Positions 1 to 6,674 are shown, counted from the stretch's first letter. The stretch: 29,279 nt of DNA from Treponema sp. (GCA_031288575.1 JAITRD010000063.1:1-29279); one strand, 5' to 3'. Notes: generated by a model not told the origin, from the letters alone. Numbers and translations are program-made.

Positions 1-432
1 AAATATGGCGGTACAGGTAAGGTCAGTCCCGGCGGTACTCATGTAGTCTTTGTTGGTACGGCTGACACCAGCAAGTTTGTCCAGCTTGAAAAGGACGCCG
101 TATTAACCATCACAAAAGGTCGTTATACCATAAACGGAAATATTACTCTGGCGGGCGCAGCCGCCGCCAACGCGATAGTTGTTGAAGACGGAACCCTTAC
201 CGTCAAGAGTGACGTCACCGGTTTAGCGTTCGCGGACGGTGAGCTTACCGGTACCAGTGGATCTTCCAAACTCGTTATCGCCGGAAGCTCAGCACCTACC
301 ACCAATAAAATCCTCCTTGGTACATATAGTGGTGACGATTTTACCAGTGCTGCTCCTACTGTTCCGTCAAAAGGCACCTATCTATGGGTACCCATCGACG
401 GTACCACTCCTGGCCATTGGAAAGCTGAGTGA
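1..432 (+). CDS. C-terminal part of a repetitive, probably surface or secreted protein (5' end outside window)
   Basis: Frame 1 is open from the first base to a TGA at 430-432, giving 143 residues of a longer protein. The product is dominated by Gly, Thr, Ala, Ser and Val, with short alternating beta-type segments separated by Gly/Asp turns and almost no Cys, Met or Trp until a Trp near each end of the tail. This composition is typical of beta-helix or stalk-like exported proteins, but I recognise no named family and see no anchoring motif at the C-terminus. Codon use is different from the neighbours: Gly is often GGT and Thr ACC or ACT, whereas other genes prefer GGG, GGC and CCGG-rich strings. 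This could reflect high expression, repeat expansion or transfer. A canonical terminator follows at 479-504, so the gene ends a transcription unit. Function unknown. Confidence 0.7.
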   Translation, partial: KYGGTGKVSPGGTHVVFVGTADTSKFVQLEKDAVLTITKGRYTINGNITLAGAAAANAIVVEDGTLTVKSDVTGLAFADGELTGTSGSSKLVIAGSSAPTTNKILLGTYSGDDFTSAAPTVPSKGTYLWVPIDGTTPGHWKAE

Positions 433-478
433 GTTTACCCCCTAATCCCGCACCCTAAGCCTGTCACGTAACACCTTT

Positions 479-504
479 GAGCCGCCTCCGGGCGGCTCTT
501 TTTT
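479..504 (+). terminator. Intrinsic terminator after the surface-protein gene
   Basis: GAGCCGCC (479-486), loop TCCG, GGCGGCTC (491-498), then six T residues (499-504). It is a perfect 8-bp GC-rich stem with a UUCG-like tetraloop position and U-tract, 47 nt after the stop codon. This is the cleanest plus-strand rho-independent terminator in the window. Confidence 0.9.
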
Positions 505-532
505 GCCAGCCTTTCTTAAATTCCCGGGATAA

Positions 533-624
533 AATTTGCCCCCTTATTTGAGCAAGCCCCCCCGGGGAAGGACGAAAAGCCGGGAAAACAGGACCCGCAA
601 AACAACCCTGCGGAATTCCCCGCC
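533..624. repeat. Intergenic direct repeat, copy A
   Basis: Copy A starts with AATTTGCCCCC, continues through TTATTTGAGCAAGCCCC, and ends with CGGAATTCCCCGCC at 611-624. Copy B (675-768) has the same start, middle and end, displaced by about 142-144 bp. The rest of the 505-845 gap holds no convincing gene; short open frames on both strands only read through the repeat and give Pro- or Gly-rich products. The direction in which the element should be read is unknown. Confidence 0.7.
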
Positions 625-674
625 CCCTCTCCCCAAAAAACTAAACCCAGCCAGCCATTCACCCCCACCAGCTC

Positions 675-768
675 AATTTGCCCCCCCTTATTTGAGCAAG
701 CCCCCGGGGGGAGGGCGACAGGCTGGGAAAAAAAGGGACCCGCACGCGGGTCCACGGAATTCCCCGCC
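675..768. repeat. Intergenic direct repeat, copy B
   Basis: Second copy of the element at 533-624: AATTTGCCCC at 675, TTATTTGAGCAAGCCCC at 688-704, CGGAATTCCCCGCC at 755-768. The interior diverges; in this copy a GGACCCG/CGGGTCC hairpin with an adjoining A-run has formed, which on the minus strand is a terminator (728-753). Copy A has GGACCCGC at the matching place but lacks the complementary arm. Confidence 0.7.
728..753 (-). terminator. Intrinsic terminator of the HAD/CBS-HATPase/DRTGG/PHP operon
   Basis: Read on the minus strand: GGACCCG (753-747), loop CGTG, CGGGTCC (742-736), C, then seven T residues (734-728). It lies about 93 nt beyond the stop codon of the PHP gene at 846 and is the only stem with a U-tract in that gap on this strand. 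It sits inside repeat copy B. Confidence 0.85.
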
Positions 769-845
769 GGAGCGTACCAAAGGTAGCGGAGGCGGACTCT
801 ACAAGCGTTTTTCCCTGCCCGTGCCCCTCCCCAGGGGGGGATTAC

Positions 846-1622
846 TCAAGAAGACTTAAAGGGACAAGATTTCAGCGCCCGCCCCAGGGCCGCCAAATCG
901 ACGGGGCCCCCGGAGCCCTGGGGGGCCAGCTCATCCGCGGAAATGTCCAGTTTAAAGGGGCGGCGGGCAACGTGCTCCGGGTAATGGGCATCGGAGGAGG
1001 TGATAAGGGGATAGCCCAGGGTATCCAAACAGCCAAGGCCGGAAGTCCCGGCAGAGGGGCCGCTTAAAACCGGCGGAATGCGGACACATTCAACCGCGGC
1101 CCAGGGGCCGGGAACCACCGCCCCAAGCTGGCTGAACATGGAGAAGGCCGGCCGGTCCGCGTGGGCGGGGATGGCCAGCCCGCCGTACCGGCGCACCTGG
1201 TCCCCGATGGCGTCTATGCCCAGATCCAGGGCGCTGGGGAGGAAATACTCAACCTCCCCCAAAATATTGTCCTCCTCGTCCACATACACCTGATCCCCGG
1301 TCTTTTCCGGATCGTTCGGGAGGGGGAGCAGCAGCGAATAGGCGTATTCCCCAAAGGAAAGGGCGGCCTCGGCGGAGGCAAAAAGGCAGAGGACATGGAT
1401 TTCCTCCGCGGTGGTGGCCTCCATGCCGAAGAGGGGGATAATGCCGAACCGGGGGCAGAGCCGGGCAAAGGCGGGGCAGTTGAGGCTTGAATTATGATCC
1501 GTTAAGGCCAGCGCCTGAATTCCCCGGGCAGCGGCCAGCTCAACCAGAACCCGGGGGGAAAGATCCAGGGAACCGCAGGGGGAAAGGCAGGAATGGTTGT
1601 GGAAATCCGCCAAAAGAGCCAT
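846..1622 (-). CDS. PHP-domain metal-dependent phosphoesterase
   Basis: 258 residues, about the length of stand-alone PHP proteins. The metal-ligand motifs are all visible: His8-Asn-His10, Thr41-Asp42-His43, Glu68, His76, His154 in PAHAD, and SSDAH near residue 213. The PHP superfamily includes phosphoesterases such as histidinol phosphatase and 3',5'-nucleotide or oligonucleotide phosphatases, as well as the N-terminal domain of PolC/DnaE; there is no polymerase domain here, so this is a free-standing enzyme. The substrate cannot be read from sequence. It is the last gene of a minus-strand operon, 12 bp after the DRTGG gene, with AAAGGGGAG upstream of the chosen ATG. A second ATG lies 4 nt earlier but out of frame. 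PHP, DRTGG and anti-sigma-type ATPase genes also occur together near [FeFe]-hydrogenase genes in anaerobes (recalled association); no hydrogenase is seen here. Confidence 0.88.
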   Translation of the reverse strand: MALLADFHNHSCLSPCGSLDLSPRVLVELAAARGIQALALTDHNSSLNCPAFARLCPRFGIIPLFGMEATTAEEIHVLCLFASAEAALSFGEYAYSLLLPLPNDPEKTGDQVYVDEEDNILGEVEYFLPSALDLGIDAIGDQVRRYGGLAIPAHADRPAFSMFSQLGAVVPGPWAAVECVRIPPVLSGPSAGTSGLGCLDTLGYPLITSSDAHYPEHVARRPFKLDISADELAPQGSGGPVDLAALGRALKSCPFKSS

Positions 1623-1634
1623 CCATGCTCCCCT

Positions 1635-1973
1635 TTAATCCCCCCGGCCCAGCAACTGATAGAGTTTTCCCGAAACGTTAAACTGATTTTCCCGGGTCCG
1701 GATGACGGCGACCCCCTCATCCCGGGCCGCTTCCAGCATATCCTCCGGGAGGGGCCGGGAATTGCAAACAATGATAACCGAAATGTTCACCAGGGTCGCC
1801 ACCGCCACGGTGTTTTTATGAGCCTGGATAGTGATGAGGGCCCCCCCCTCCTTGGCGTTGGCCATTACATCCGAGAGCAGATCCGAGGTATAAGCCCCGG
1901 TAAGATCCGCGTCCTCAAAAACGCCCTGAAGGATCTCCGCGTTTAAGGCTGCCGCGGCCTCCCGAATGGTCAT
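1635..1973 (-). CDS. DRTGG-domain protein
   Basis: 112 residues consisting of a single DRTGG-like domain. The hallmark segment reads LTGAYTSDLLSDVMANA near residues 24-40, followed by two Val/Ile-rich strands and a C-terminal segment with VIRTRENQF. DRTGG domains are found in phosphotransacetylase N-termini and in regulatory proteins with CBS domains, and are thought to be ligand-sensing; the ligand is unknown. The start ATG at 1973 overlaps the stop of the upstream CBS-HATPase gene by 4 bp (ATGA), so the two are probably translationally coupled and act together. The neighbouring CBS pair would be the usual partner of a DRTGG domain within one polypeptide, so the module looks like a split sensor. 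No catalytic motif is seen. Confidence 0.85.
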   Translation of the reverse strand: MTIREAAAALNAEILQGVFEDADLTGAYTSDLLSDVMANAKEGGALITIQAHKNTVAVATLVNISVIIVCNSRPLPEDMLEAARDEGVAVIRTRENQFNVSGKLYQLLGRGD

Positions 1974-2923
1974 GAGCCGGCTTCCTCCTTGGGGGAATTA
2001 AGGAATACCACGGAGCGGACGGTAGTGCCCGCGCCGACAACGGAATTGATAAAAAATTCATCCGAAACCCGCTTGGTATTGGCAAGGCCCATCCCGGCGC
2101 CGAAACCGAGGGAGCGGATCCACTCGTTCGCGGTGGACCAGCCTTCTTGAAGGGCCAGATTCACATCGGAGATCCCCGGCCCGGTATCGGAAGCAACGAT
2201 GATCACCTTGTCGGGCTGGATGGAACAACTGATAGTTCCCCCCAGGGAATGAACCACCTGGTTAATTTCCAGCTCATAACTGGCAATAGCCACCCGGCGG
2301 ATAATCTTCGGATCAATGTCCCGGTTTTTCAGGGCTTTTTTTATCTCCGTGGAAGCCCGGCCGGCCAGTTCAAAATCATACCTGACGGTGGCAAATTCCA
2401 TTTCCGAATACCGGTCCGGCAAAGCGGCCTGGCTTTGATGCATTTTTTCCAAACGAAGTACCTCACGGTTCATCTCGACCAGCAGGGTTCTGATCACATC
2501 CTTGGAGCTAAGTATCCCCACCAGCTCCTGTCTTTTGTTGAGCACCGGAAAACGACCGTACCGGTATTTATTAAGGTAAGAAATCGCGAAGGAAAGGGGC
2601 ATATCATCTTCCAGGACAATAACATTGGTGGTCATCCGTTCCTGGGCGGGACAATCGATAAAGCCCTTGTCCAGGGCGGTAACAATATCGTCAATAGAAA
2701 CGATCCCTAAAAGGCGCTGATCCTCAATGACGGGAAGGCCGGTAATATAATTCTCCCGCATCAGGGCCTGGATATGCCGCATGGTATCGGTCTTTTTCGC
2801 GGTGATCACCGCGGAATTCATCACGTCTTTTATCTTTAACTGGTAAATAAGCTCCAGTATCACCGAGGGCGAATCGACGGTGCTGATGGGGATGTCTTCG
2901 GTTATGGAGGAACGATTATCCAT
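1970..2923 (-). CDS. CBS-pair protein with C-terminal anti-sigma/histidine-kinase-type ATPase domain
   Basis: 317 residues in two parts. Residues about 32-150 form a tandem CBS pair (first repeat around IKDVMNSAVITAKKTDT, second around ERMTTNVIVLEDDMPLSF). CBS pairs commonly bind adenine nucleotides. Residues about 178-308 are a GHKL ATPase domain with an N-box (ELEINQ), a DTGPGI G1 box and a GFGAGMGLAN G2 box, as in RsbW/SpoIIAB-type Ser kinases. No His phosphoacceptor or transmembrane segment is present, so an anti-sigma-factor or protein-kinase role in the cytoplasm is more likely than a classical sensor kinase. It overlaps the HAD gene upstream by 8 bp and the DRTGG gene downstream by 4 bp. 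Its target protein is not in this window. Confidence 0.87.
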   Translation of the reverse strand: MDNRSSITEDIPISTVDSPSVILELIYQLKIKDVMNSAVITAKKTDTMRHIQALMRENYITGLPVIEDQRLLGIVSIDDIVTALDKGFIDCPAQERMTTNVIVLEDDMPLSFAISYLNKYRYGRFPVLNKRQELVGILSSKDVIRTLLVEMNREVLRLEKMHQSQAALPDRYSEMEFATVRYDFELAGRASTEIKKALKNRDIDPKIIRRVAIASYELEINQVVHSLGGTISCSIQPDKVIIVASDTGPGISDVNLALQEGWSTANEWIRSLGFGAGMGLANTKRVSDEFFINSVVGAGTTVRSVVFLNSPKEEAGS

Positions 2924-3782
2924 AACTTGACCCCTTGCCGTCCTCGGGAAGGCCGGCGCCGGAGGAATTTTTCCCCAGGACGTAACGTTCGATAATCTCC
3001 ACTACCCCTTCGTCATCGTTGGAATGTTCGGTAACCAGATCCGCAACGCTTTTAACCCGTTCATCCCCGTTTACCATGGCGACCCCCATGCCGGCCCAGC
3101 GGATCATGGCCTCGTCGTTCATGGAATCCCCAATGGCAAGCACCGATTCCCGGTCTATGTTCAGAATCCGGGATATCTGTTCCAGGGCGGTCCCCTTATT
3201 GACCCCCGGGGGGAGGATCTCCAAAAAATAGGGCTTGCTGGTAAACAGGGTCGCGTCCTTGCCCAAATAGCTGCCCAGAAGGTTTTGCAGGGGCCGGAGG
3301 ATCATGGGATCTCCGGGAATGAGCAGTTTATAACACCCCGCGGCCACCATGGCGCGGAAATTTTCCACCACCACCTGCCGCAGCCCCGTAATTTTTTGGT
3401 CATAATCGGCAAACTCGTTGGACCGGGAAACATACATGATATCGTTTTCGTAAAGCTGTACCGGAAAACCCTCGGCGGCGGCCAAATCGTAGGCAATAAG
3501 GGCCGCCTCAGGGGGAATTTTTTTATCGTAAAGGATATTTCCGGTATGGCTCTCCCGGATTATGGTACCGTTGTTGCAAATCAGGTAGCCGGGCCTTTTG
3601 TGCATCCCCAAAAGCCGGGCAAACTGATCCATCGCGGCGGGAATTCTGCCGGAAGCCAATACCACGACAATACCCAAAGATTCCGCCCGCTTAATCGCGT
3701 TTCTTGTACGGTAGGAAATGGAAAGATCGGATCGTAAAAGGGTATCATCTAAATCAAGGGCGATCATGCGTATGGAATTCAT
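2916..3782 (-). CDS. HAD-superfamily phosphatase, Cof type (IIB cap)
   Basis: 288 residues, the usual size for Cof-like hydrolases. Motif I is ALDLDDTLL with nucleophile Asp10 and acid/base Asp12; motif II is the Ser/Thr strand ending in LASGR; the Lys of motif III is in GVNKGTAL; motif IV is IGDSMNDEAMI. The region between motif II and the Lys is the C2B cap. These enzymes dephosphorylate small sugar phosphates or cofactors such as flavin mononucleotide and pyridoxal phosphate; the specific substrate is not predictable. It is the first gene of the minus-strand operon and is divergent from parA across 64 bp. No good Shine-Dalgarno lies at normal distance from the ATG at 3782; AAGGGG is 13-14 nt away. 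Confidence 0.88.
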   Translation of the reverse strand: MNSIRMIALDLDDTLLRSDLSISYRTRNAIKRAESLGIVVVLASGRIPAAMDQFARLLGMHKRPGYLICNNGTIIRESHTGNILYDKKIPPEAALIAYDLAAAEGFPVQLYENDIMYVSRSNEFADYDQKITGLRQVVVENFRAMVAAGCYKLLIPGDPMILRPLQNLLGSYLGKDATLFTSKPYFLEILPPGVNKGTALEQISRILNIDRESVLAIGDSMNDEAMIRWAGMGVAMVNGDERVKSVADLVTEHSNDDEGVVEIIERYVLGKNSSGAGLPEDGKGSSYG

Positions 3783-3807
3783 GTAATAAGAATAACCCCT
3801 TGTCCGA

Positions 3808-3822
3808 TGCTATTCAATAGCA
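3808..3822. promoter_or_regulatory. Palindrome in the divergent HAD/parA promoter region
   Basis: TGCTATTCAATAGCA is a perfect palindrome with 7-bp arms around a central C (3815). It lies in the 64-bp gap between divergent starts, just upstream of the TATAAT at 3841, where the -35 of that promoter would lie. It does not resemble the parS consensus. Operator function is inferred from position only. Confidence 0.5.
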
Positions 3823-3840
3823 ATAAATCGTTAAATTTTA

Positions 3841-3846
3841 TATAAT
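3841..3846 (+). promoter_or_regulatory. Candidate -10 box for parA (possible leaderless start)
   Basis: Perfect TATAAT directly abuts ATG at 3847. The usual start point 7 nt downstream of the box is 3853, the A of the second in-frame ATG. There is no good -35 at 16-18 bp (TAGCAA at 3818-3823). A weaker alternative is TTGTCC (3800-3805), 17 bp, ATAAAT (3823-3828). In neither case is there a purine-rich ribosome-binding site. Confidence 0.5.
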
Positions 3847-4611
3847 ATGGGCATGGGTAAAACGTATGCCTTCGTAAACCAAAAGGGAGGGGTCGGCAAA
3901 ACGACTTCCGCCGTCAACATCGGGGCCTACCTTGCGGAGGCGGGCAAATCGGTGCTTTTGGTGGATTTCGACGCCCAGGCAAACCTTTCCGGCGGCATCG
4001 GGATGGGTTCCGCCAAACCGGGGATTTATGAACTCCTCTCCGGGACGGCGTCCATCGAGGAGGCCGTCAGGGCAAGTTCCCTTCCGGGGCTTTCGGTCAT
4101 CCCCGCCAGCATCGACCTTTCCGGCGCGGCGGTGGAACTTATCGAACAGGAGGAACGGAATTTTTTCTTAAAAAAAGCCCTGGGGCCGGCTCAAGACCGT
4201 TATGATTTTATCCTCATTGACTGCCCCCCCTCCCTGGGGGTGCTCACCTTAAACGGCCTTGCCGCCGCCGACGCGGCGCTTATCCCCATGCAATGCGAAT
4301 ATTTCGCCATGGAGGGCCTTGCCCTGCTGCTTAAAACCATCAAACGGATCCGGACGAACCTGAACCCGCCCCTGGATATCGGGGGTATTTTCTTTACCAT
4401 GTACGATCCCCGCACCAGACTTGCCCAGGACGTGGTAAAGCAGGTGAGCGCCTACTTTAAAAACAAGGTCTTTTCCACCATCATCCCCCGGAACGTCCGA
4501 CTTTCAGAGGCCCCTTCCCACGGTTTAACGATTTCCCAGTACGATCCCCAGTGCAGCGGGGCCAGGGCCTATAAAAGTTTAGCCCAGGAGGTAATGTCCC
4601 GTGGCGCCTAA
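3847..4611 (+). CDS. parA: ParA/Soj chromosome-partitioning ATPase
   Basis: 254 residues if the ATG at 3847 is used; the ATG at 3853 would give 252. The deviant Walker A is NQKGGVGKTTSAVN (residues 11-24), followed by the Walker A' strand LLVDFDAQANLSGG and the Walker B strand FILIDCPPSLGVLTLN. It lacks the N-terminal HTH extension of plasmid type Ia ParA, so it is the short chromosomal Soj type that binds DNA non-specifically as an ATP dimer and moves ParB-bound origin regions. parB follows with an 11-bp overlap. The start is unusual: no Shine-Dalgarno is visible and a TATAAT touches the ATG. The common neighbours gidA/rsmG are not adjacent; rsmG is about 15 kb away. Confidence 0.95.
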   Translation: MGMGKTYAFVNQKGGVGKTTSAVNIGAYLAEAGKSVLLVDFDAQANLSGGIGMGSAKPGIYELLSGTASIEEAVRASSLPGLSVIPASIDLSGAAVELIEQEERNFFLKKALGPAQDRYDFILIDCPPSLGVLTLNGLAAADAALIPMQCEYFAMEGLALLLKTIKRIRTNLNPPLDIGGIFFTMYDPRTRLAQDVVKQVSAYFKNKVFSTIIPRNVRLSEAPSHGLTISQYDPQCSGARAYKSLAQEVMSRGA

Positions 4612-5494
4612 GCATGGACTGGGAAAGGGCCTGGGGGCCCTCCTTCCCTTAAACGATGACGAACCGGAGCTTCCCGCCTTTTCCGCCCCGGCTCCGGAAG
4701 AACCGGCGGTTTCGGGGGAACGGCTTATACCGCTGGAAAAGTTAAAGGCCAATCCTAACCAGCCCCGGAAGCATTTTGACGGCGAAACCCTCCGGGAATT
4801 GGCGGATTCCATCCGGGAACACGGCATTATCCAGCCCATCATCGCCGAAGAAGCCGGCGACGGGACCTACATCATCATTGCCGGGGAACGCCGGAGCCGG
4901 GCCGCCCGCCTGGCGGGGCTGACGGAAGTGCCGGTGATACTCCGGGACTATTCCGACGAAAAACGCCTGGAGGTTTCCCTGGTGGAAAATATCCAGCGGG
5001 CCGACCTTAACCCCATAGAGGAAGCCGCCGCCTATAAGGGGCTCATGGACCTCACCGGCCTCTCCCAGGACGAGGTCGCCCTCCGGGTCGGTAAAAACCG
5101 GTCCACCGTCGCCAATGCCCTGCGGCTCCTCAAACTCCCTGAGCCGATGCAGAAAAGCCTGAAAGAGGGGGAAATTTCTCCGGGGCACGCCCGGGCCATC
5201 CTCTCGGTTTCCGAGCCCGGCGCCAGGGAAAGCCTTTTCCAGGAAATAACCTCAAAAAATTATTCCGTCCGGGAAGCGGAAAAACAGGCGGCGGCCTTTA
5301 ACAGGACTGAAAAACCCAAACCCCCGGCAAAAAGCGATCCCCGTCCGCCGGAACTTGAGGCCATGGAAGAAAAATTTATCGGTTCCCTGGGGACCAAGGT
5401 CGTTATCGAGGGGAGCCTCAGCAGGGGGCTCATCAAAATTGAGTATTATTCGATGGAAGATCTGGACCGGCTCTACGAAATTTTGGGGCGCTGA
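4601..5494 (+). CDS. parB: ParB/Spo0J chromosome-partitioning CTPase and parS-binding protein
   Basis: 297 residues starting from GTG at 4601; AGGAGG at 4586-4591 is 9 nt upstream and supports this start. The N-terminal LGKGLGALLP segment is the typical ParA-interacting motif. The ParB/Srx nuclease-like CTP-binding fold spans about residues 45-135 and includes NPNQPRKHFD, the GERRSRAA box and ENIQRADLNPIEEA. An HTH follows at about 150-185 (LSQDEVALRVGKNRSTVANALRLLKLP), then a linker and the C-terminal dimerisation domain ending at YEILGR. It is translated with parA (11-bp overlap). No obvious parS (TGTTNCACGTGAAACA-type) was seen nearby. Confidence 0.95.
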   Translation: MAPKHGLGKGLGALLPLNDDEPELPAFSAPAPEEPAVSGERLIPLEKLKANPNQPRKHFDGETLRELADSIREHGIIQPIIAEEAGDGTYIIIAGERRSRAARLAGLTEVPVILRDYSDEKRLEVSLVENIQRADLNPIEEAAAYKGLMDLTGLSQDEVALRVGKNRSTVANALRLLKLPEPMQKSLKEGEISPGHARAILSVSEPGARESLFQEITSKNYSVREAEKQAAAFNRTEKPKPPAKSDPRPPELEAMEEKFIGSLGTKVVIEGSLSRGLIKIEYYSMEDLDRLYEILGR

Positions 5495-5541
5495 GGCAAA
5501 CGGTTCCGCTTTGGCCCCTTATCTTCATAAAAACTGCAACC

Positions 5542-5558
5542 CCCCGGATATGCCGGGG
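5542..5558 (+). other. Short GC hairpin between parB and fabH
   Basis: CCCCGG (5542-5547), loop ATATG, CCGGGG (5553-5558). It lies 48 nt after parB and is followed by an AT-rich stretch without a T-run. It may be a weak terminator; low confidence. Confidence 0.3.
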
Positions 5559-5570
5559 TCTAATTATCAA

Positions 5571-5587
5571 TCTTGACATTTTCAAGA
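5571..5587. promoter_or_regulatory. Inverted repeat overlapping the fabH -35 box
   Basis: TCTTGACATTTTCAAGA has 6-bp arms and a 5-bp spacer, and contains the TTGACA -35 hexamer. Its centre (5579) is 40 bp from the centre of the larger inverted repeat at 5606-5632, roughly four helical turns. The arms of the two repeats differ in sequence. Confidence 0.4.
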
Positions 5588-5600
5588 AATATGTTATTAT
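5573..5600 (+). promoter_or_regulatory. Sigma-70-type promoter of the fatty-acid synthesis operon
   Basis: TTGACA at 5573-5578, 16-bp spacer, TATTAT at 5595-5600. The predicted start point is about 5607, giving a leader of about 39 nt before the fabH ATG at 5646. The region is AT-rich against a GC-rich background. Confidence 0.8.
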
Positions 5601-5605
5601 TGTAT

Positions 5606-5632
5606 TATGACAAAATTTCTTATTTTGTCATA
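5606..5632. promoter_or_regulatory. Perfect inverted repeat at the fabH transcription start: operator or 5' hairpin
   Basis: TATGACAAAAT (5606-5616), spacer TTCTT, ATTTTGTCATA (5622-5632): 11-bp perfect arms. It begins at the predicted transcription start of the fab/acc operon. As DNA it is placed like a repressor operator; as RNA it would put a stem-loop at the very 5' end. It does not match the FapR or FabT operator consensus as I know them. An in-frame ATG at 5607 is part of this repeat and is not taken as the fabH start. Confidence 0.6.
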
Positions 5633-5645
5633 TAAAGGCATTGCT

Positions 5646-6674
5646 ATGGCAATCGAGATTATCGCCACCGGAAAGGCCGTTCCGCCTAAAAGGGTAAGCA
5701 ACAAGGATCTGGCCGCAACTATCGACACCAGTGATGAATGGATCCGGTCCCATACGGGCATCGGCGCCCGGCATATTGCTCACGAGGACACGGCCTGCAG
5801 TGATTTGGCTTTGGAAGCGGCCCGGCAGGCCCTGGAAATGCTTGCGGGTCCCCGGCGGGAGGAAACCCTCGAGGAAATCGCCCTGACCCTGGACATGATC
5901 ATTGTGGGAACCGCCACGCCGGATTATTATGCCTGCCCTTCAACGGCCTGCATTATTCAGGACAAACTGGGGGCGAAAAACGCCGCCGCCATGGATCTTG
6001 CCGCGGGGTGTTCCGGTTTTATCTACGGCATAGAAACCGCCGCGGGGATCCTGGAAACGCGGAAGAGCCGGAAACGGGCCCTGGTGATAGGCGCGGAGAT
6101 ACTCAGCCGGATTACCGACTGGACCGACCGGGGAACCTGCGTCCTTTTCGGGGACGGCGCCGGGGCGGTGATCCTGGAAAAAACCGGAGCCCCCAGGGAA
6201 GGGCCGGAAAAACGGGGGCTGCTGCGGACGGTCCTCGGGGCGGACGGTTCCGGATGGGAGCATCTTATCATGCCCCGGGGAGGCTCCCGGAACCCCCTGA
6301 AGCCGGGAGAGGGGCTAAAAACCCCCCTCCACCTGGAAATGAACGGCCGGGCGGTTTATAACTTTGCCGTAAAGGCAATGACCGAAACCATAGAGAAGCT
6401 TTTGGCCGAGGAGGGAATTACCATCGGCCAGGTGGAACGGATCATCCCCCATCAGGCCAACGCCCGGATTGTCCAGGCGGCGGCTAAACGGCTGGGCATA
6501 GCCGAGGAAAAATTTTTTTTGAATATTGAAGAATACGCCAATACTTCGGCGGCTTCGATTCCCATCGCCCTGGATGAAATGAACCGGGGAGGAATTTTAC
6601 GGAAGGGAGATCTGATTATGACCATAGGTTTCGGCGGAGGCCTCACCTATGGGGGCAATCTTATTGTATGGTAG
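5646..6674 (+). CDS. fabH: Beta-ketoacyl-ACP synthase III (KAS III)
   Basis: 342 residues from ATG 5646. It condenses acetyl-CoA with malonyl-ACP to start fatty-acid chains. The catalytic triad is visible: Cys122 in DLAAGCSGF, His in IIPHQANARI, and Asn in EYANTSAASIP; the C-terminal GFGGGLTYG is typical of the family. An earlier in-frame ATG at 5607 is rejected because it lies at the predicted transcription start inside an inverted repeat and would add a non-conserved MTKFLILSYKGIA; AAAGG at 5634-5638 fits 5646. The protein is slightly longer than the usual 310-330 residues because of a charged insertion around residues 66-82. It is the first gene of the fab/acc operon and so the likely control point. 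Confidence 0.95.
   Translation: MAIEIIATGKAVPPKRVSNKDLAATIDTSDEWIRSHTGIGARHIAHEDTACSDLALEAARQALEMLAGPRREETLEEIALTLDMIIVGTATPDYYACPSTACIIQDKLGAKNAAAMDLAAGCSGFIYGIETAAGILETRKSRKRALVIGAEILSRITDWTDRGTCVLFGDGAGAVILEKTGAPREGPEKRGLLRTVLGADGSGWEHLIMPRGGSRNPLKPGEGLKTPLHLEMNGRAVYNFAVKAMTETIEKLLAEEGITIGQVERIIPHQANARIVQAAAKRLGIAEEKFFLNIEEYANTSAASIPIALDEMNRGGILRKGDLIMTIGFGGGLTYGGNLIVW

Noticed and set aside
536..859. 107-residue plus-strand frame over the intergenic repeats
   Set aside because: It merely translates the two repeat copies (PPYLSKPP twice), is Pro/Arg/Lys-rich, and overlaps the PHP gene end and a terminator.
5607..5645. Upstream in-frame ATG for fabH
   Set aside because: It coincides with the predicted transcription start and lies in a palindrome; the added residues are not part of the FabH fold.
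3783..5645. A parS site near parAB
   Set aside because: I scanned for the TGTTNCACGTGAAACA pattern and saw nothing close; the 3808-3822 palindrome is unrelated to it.
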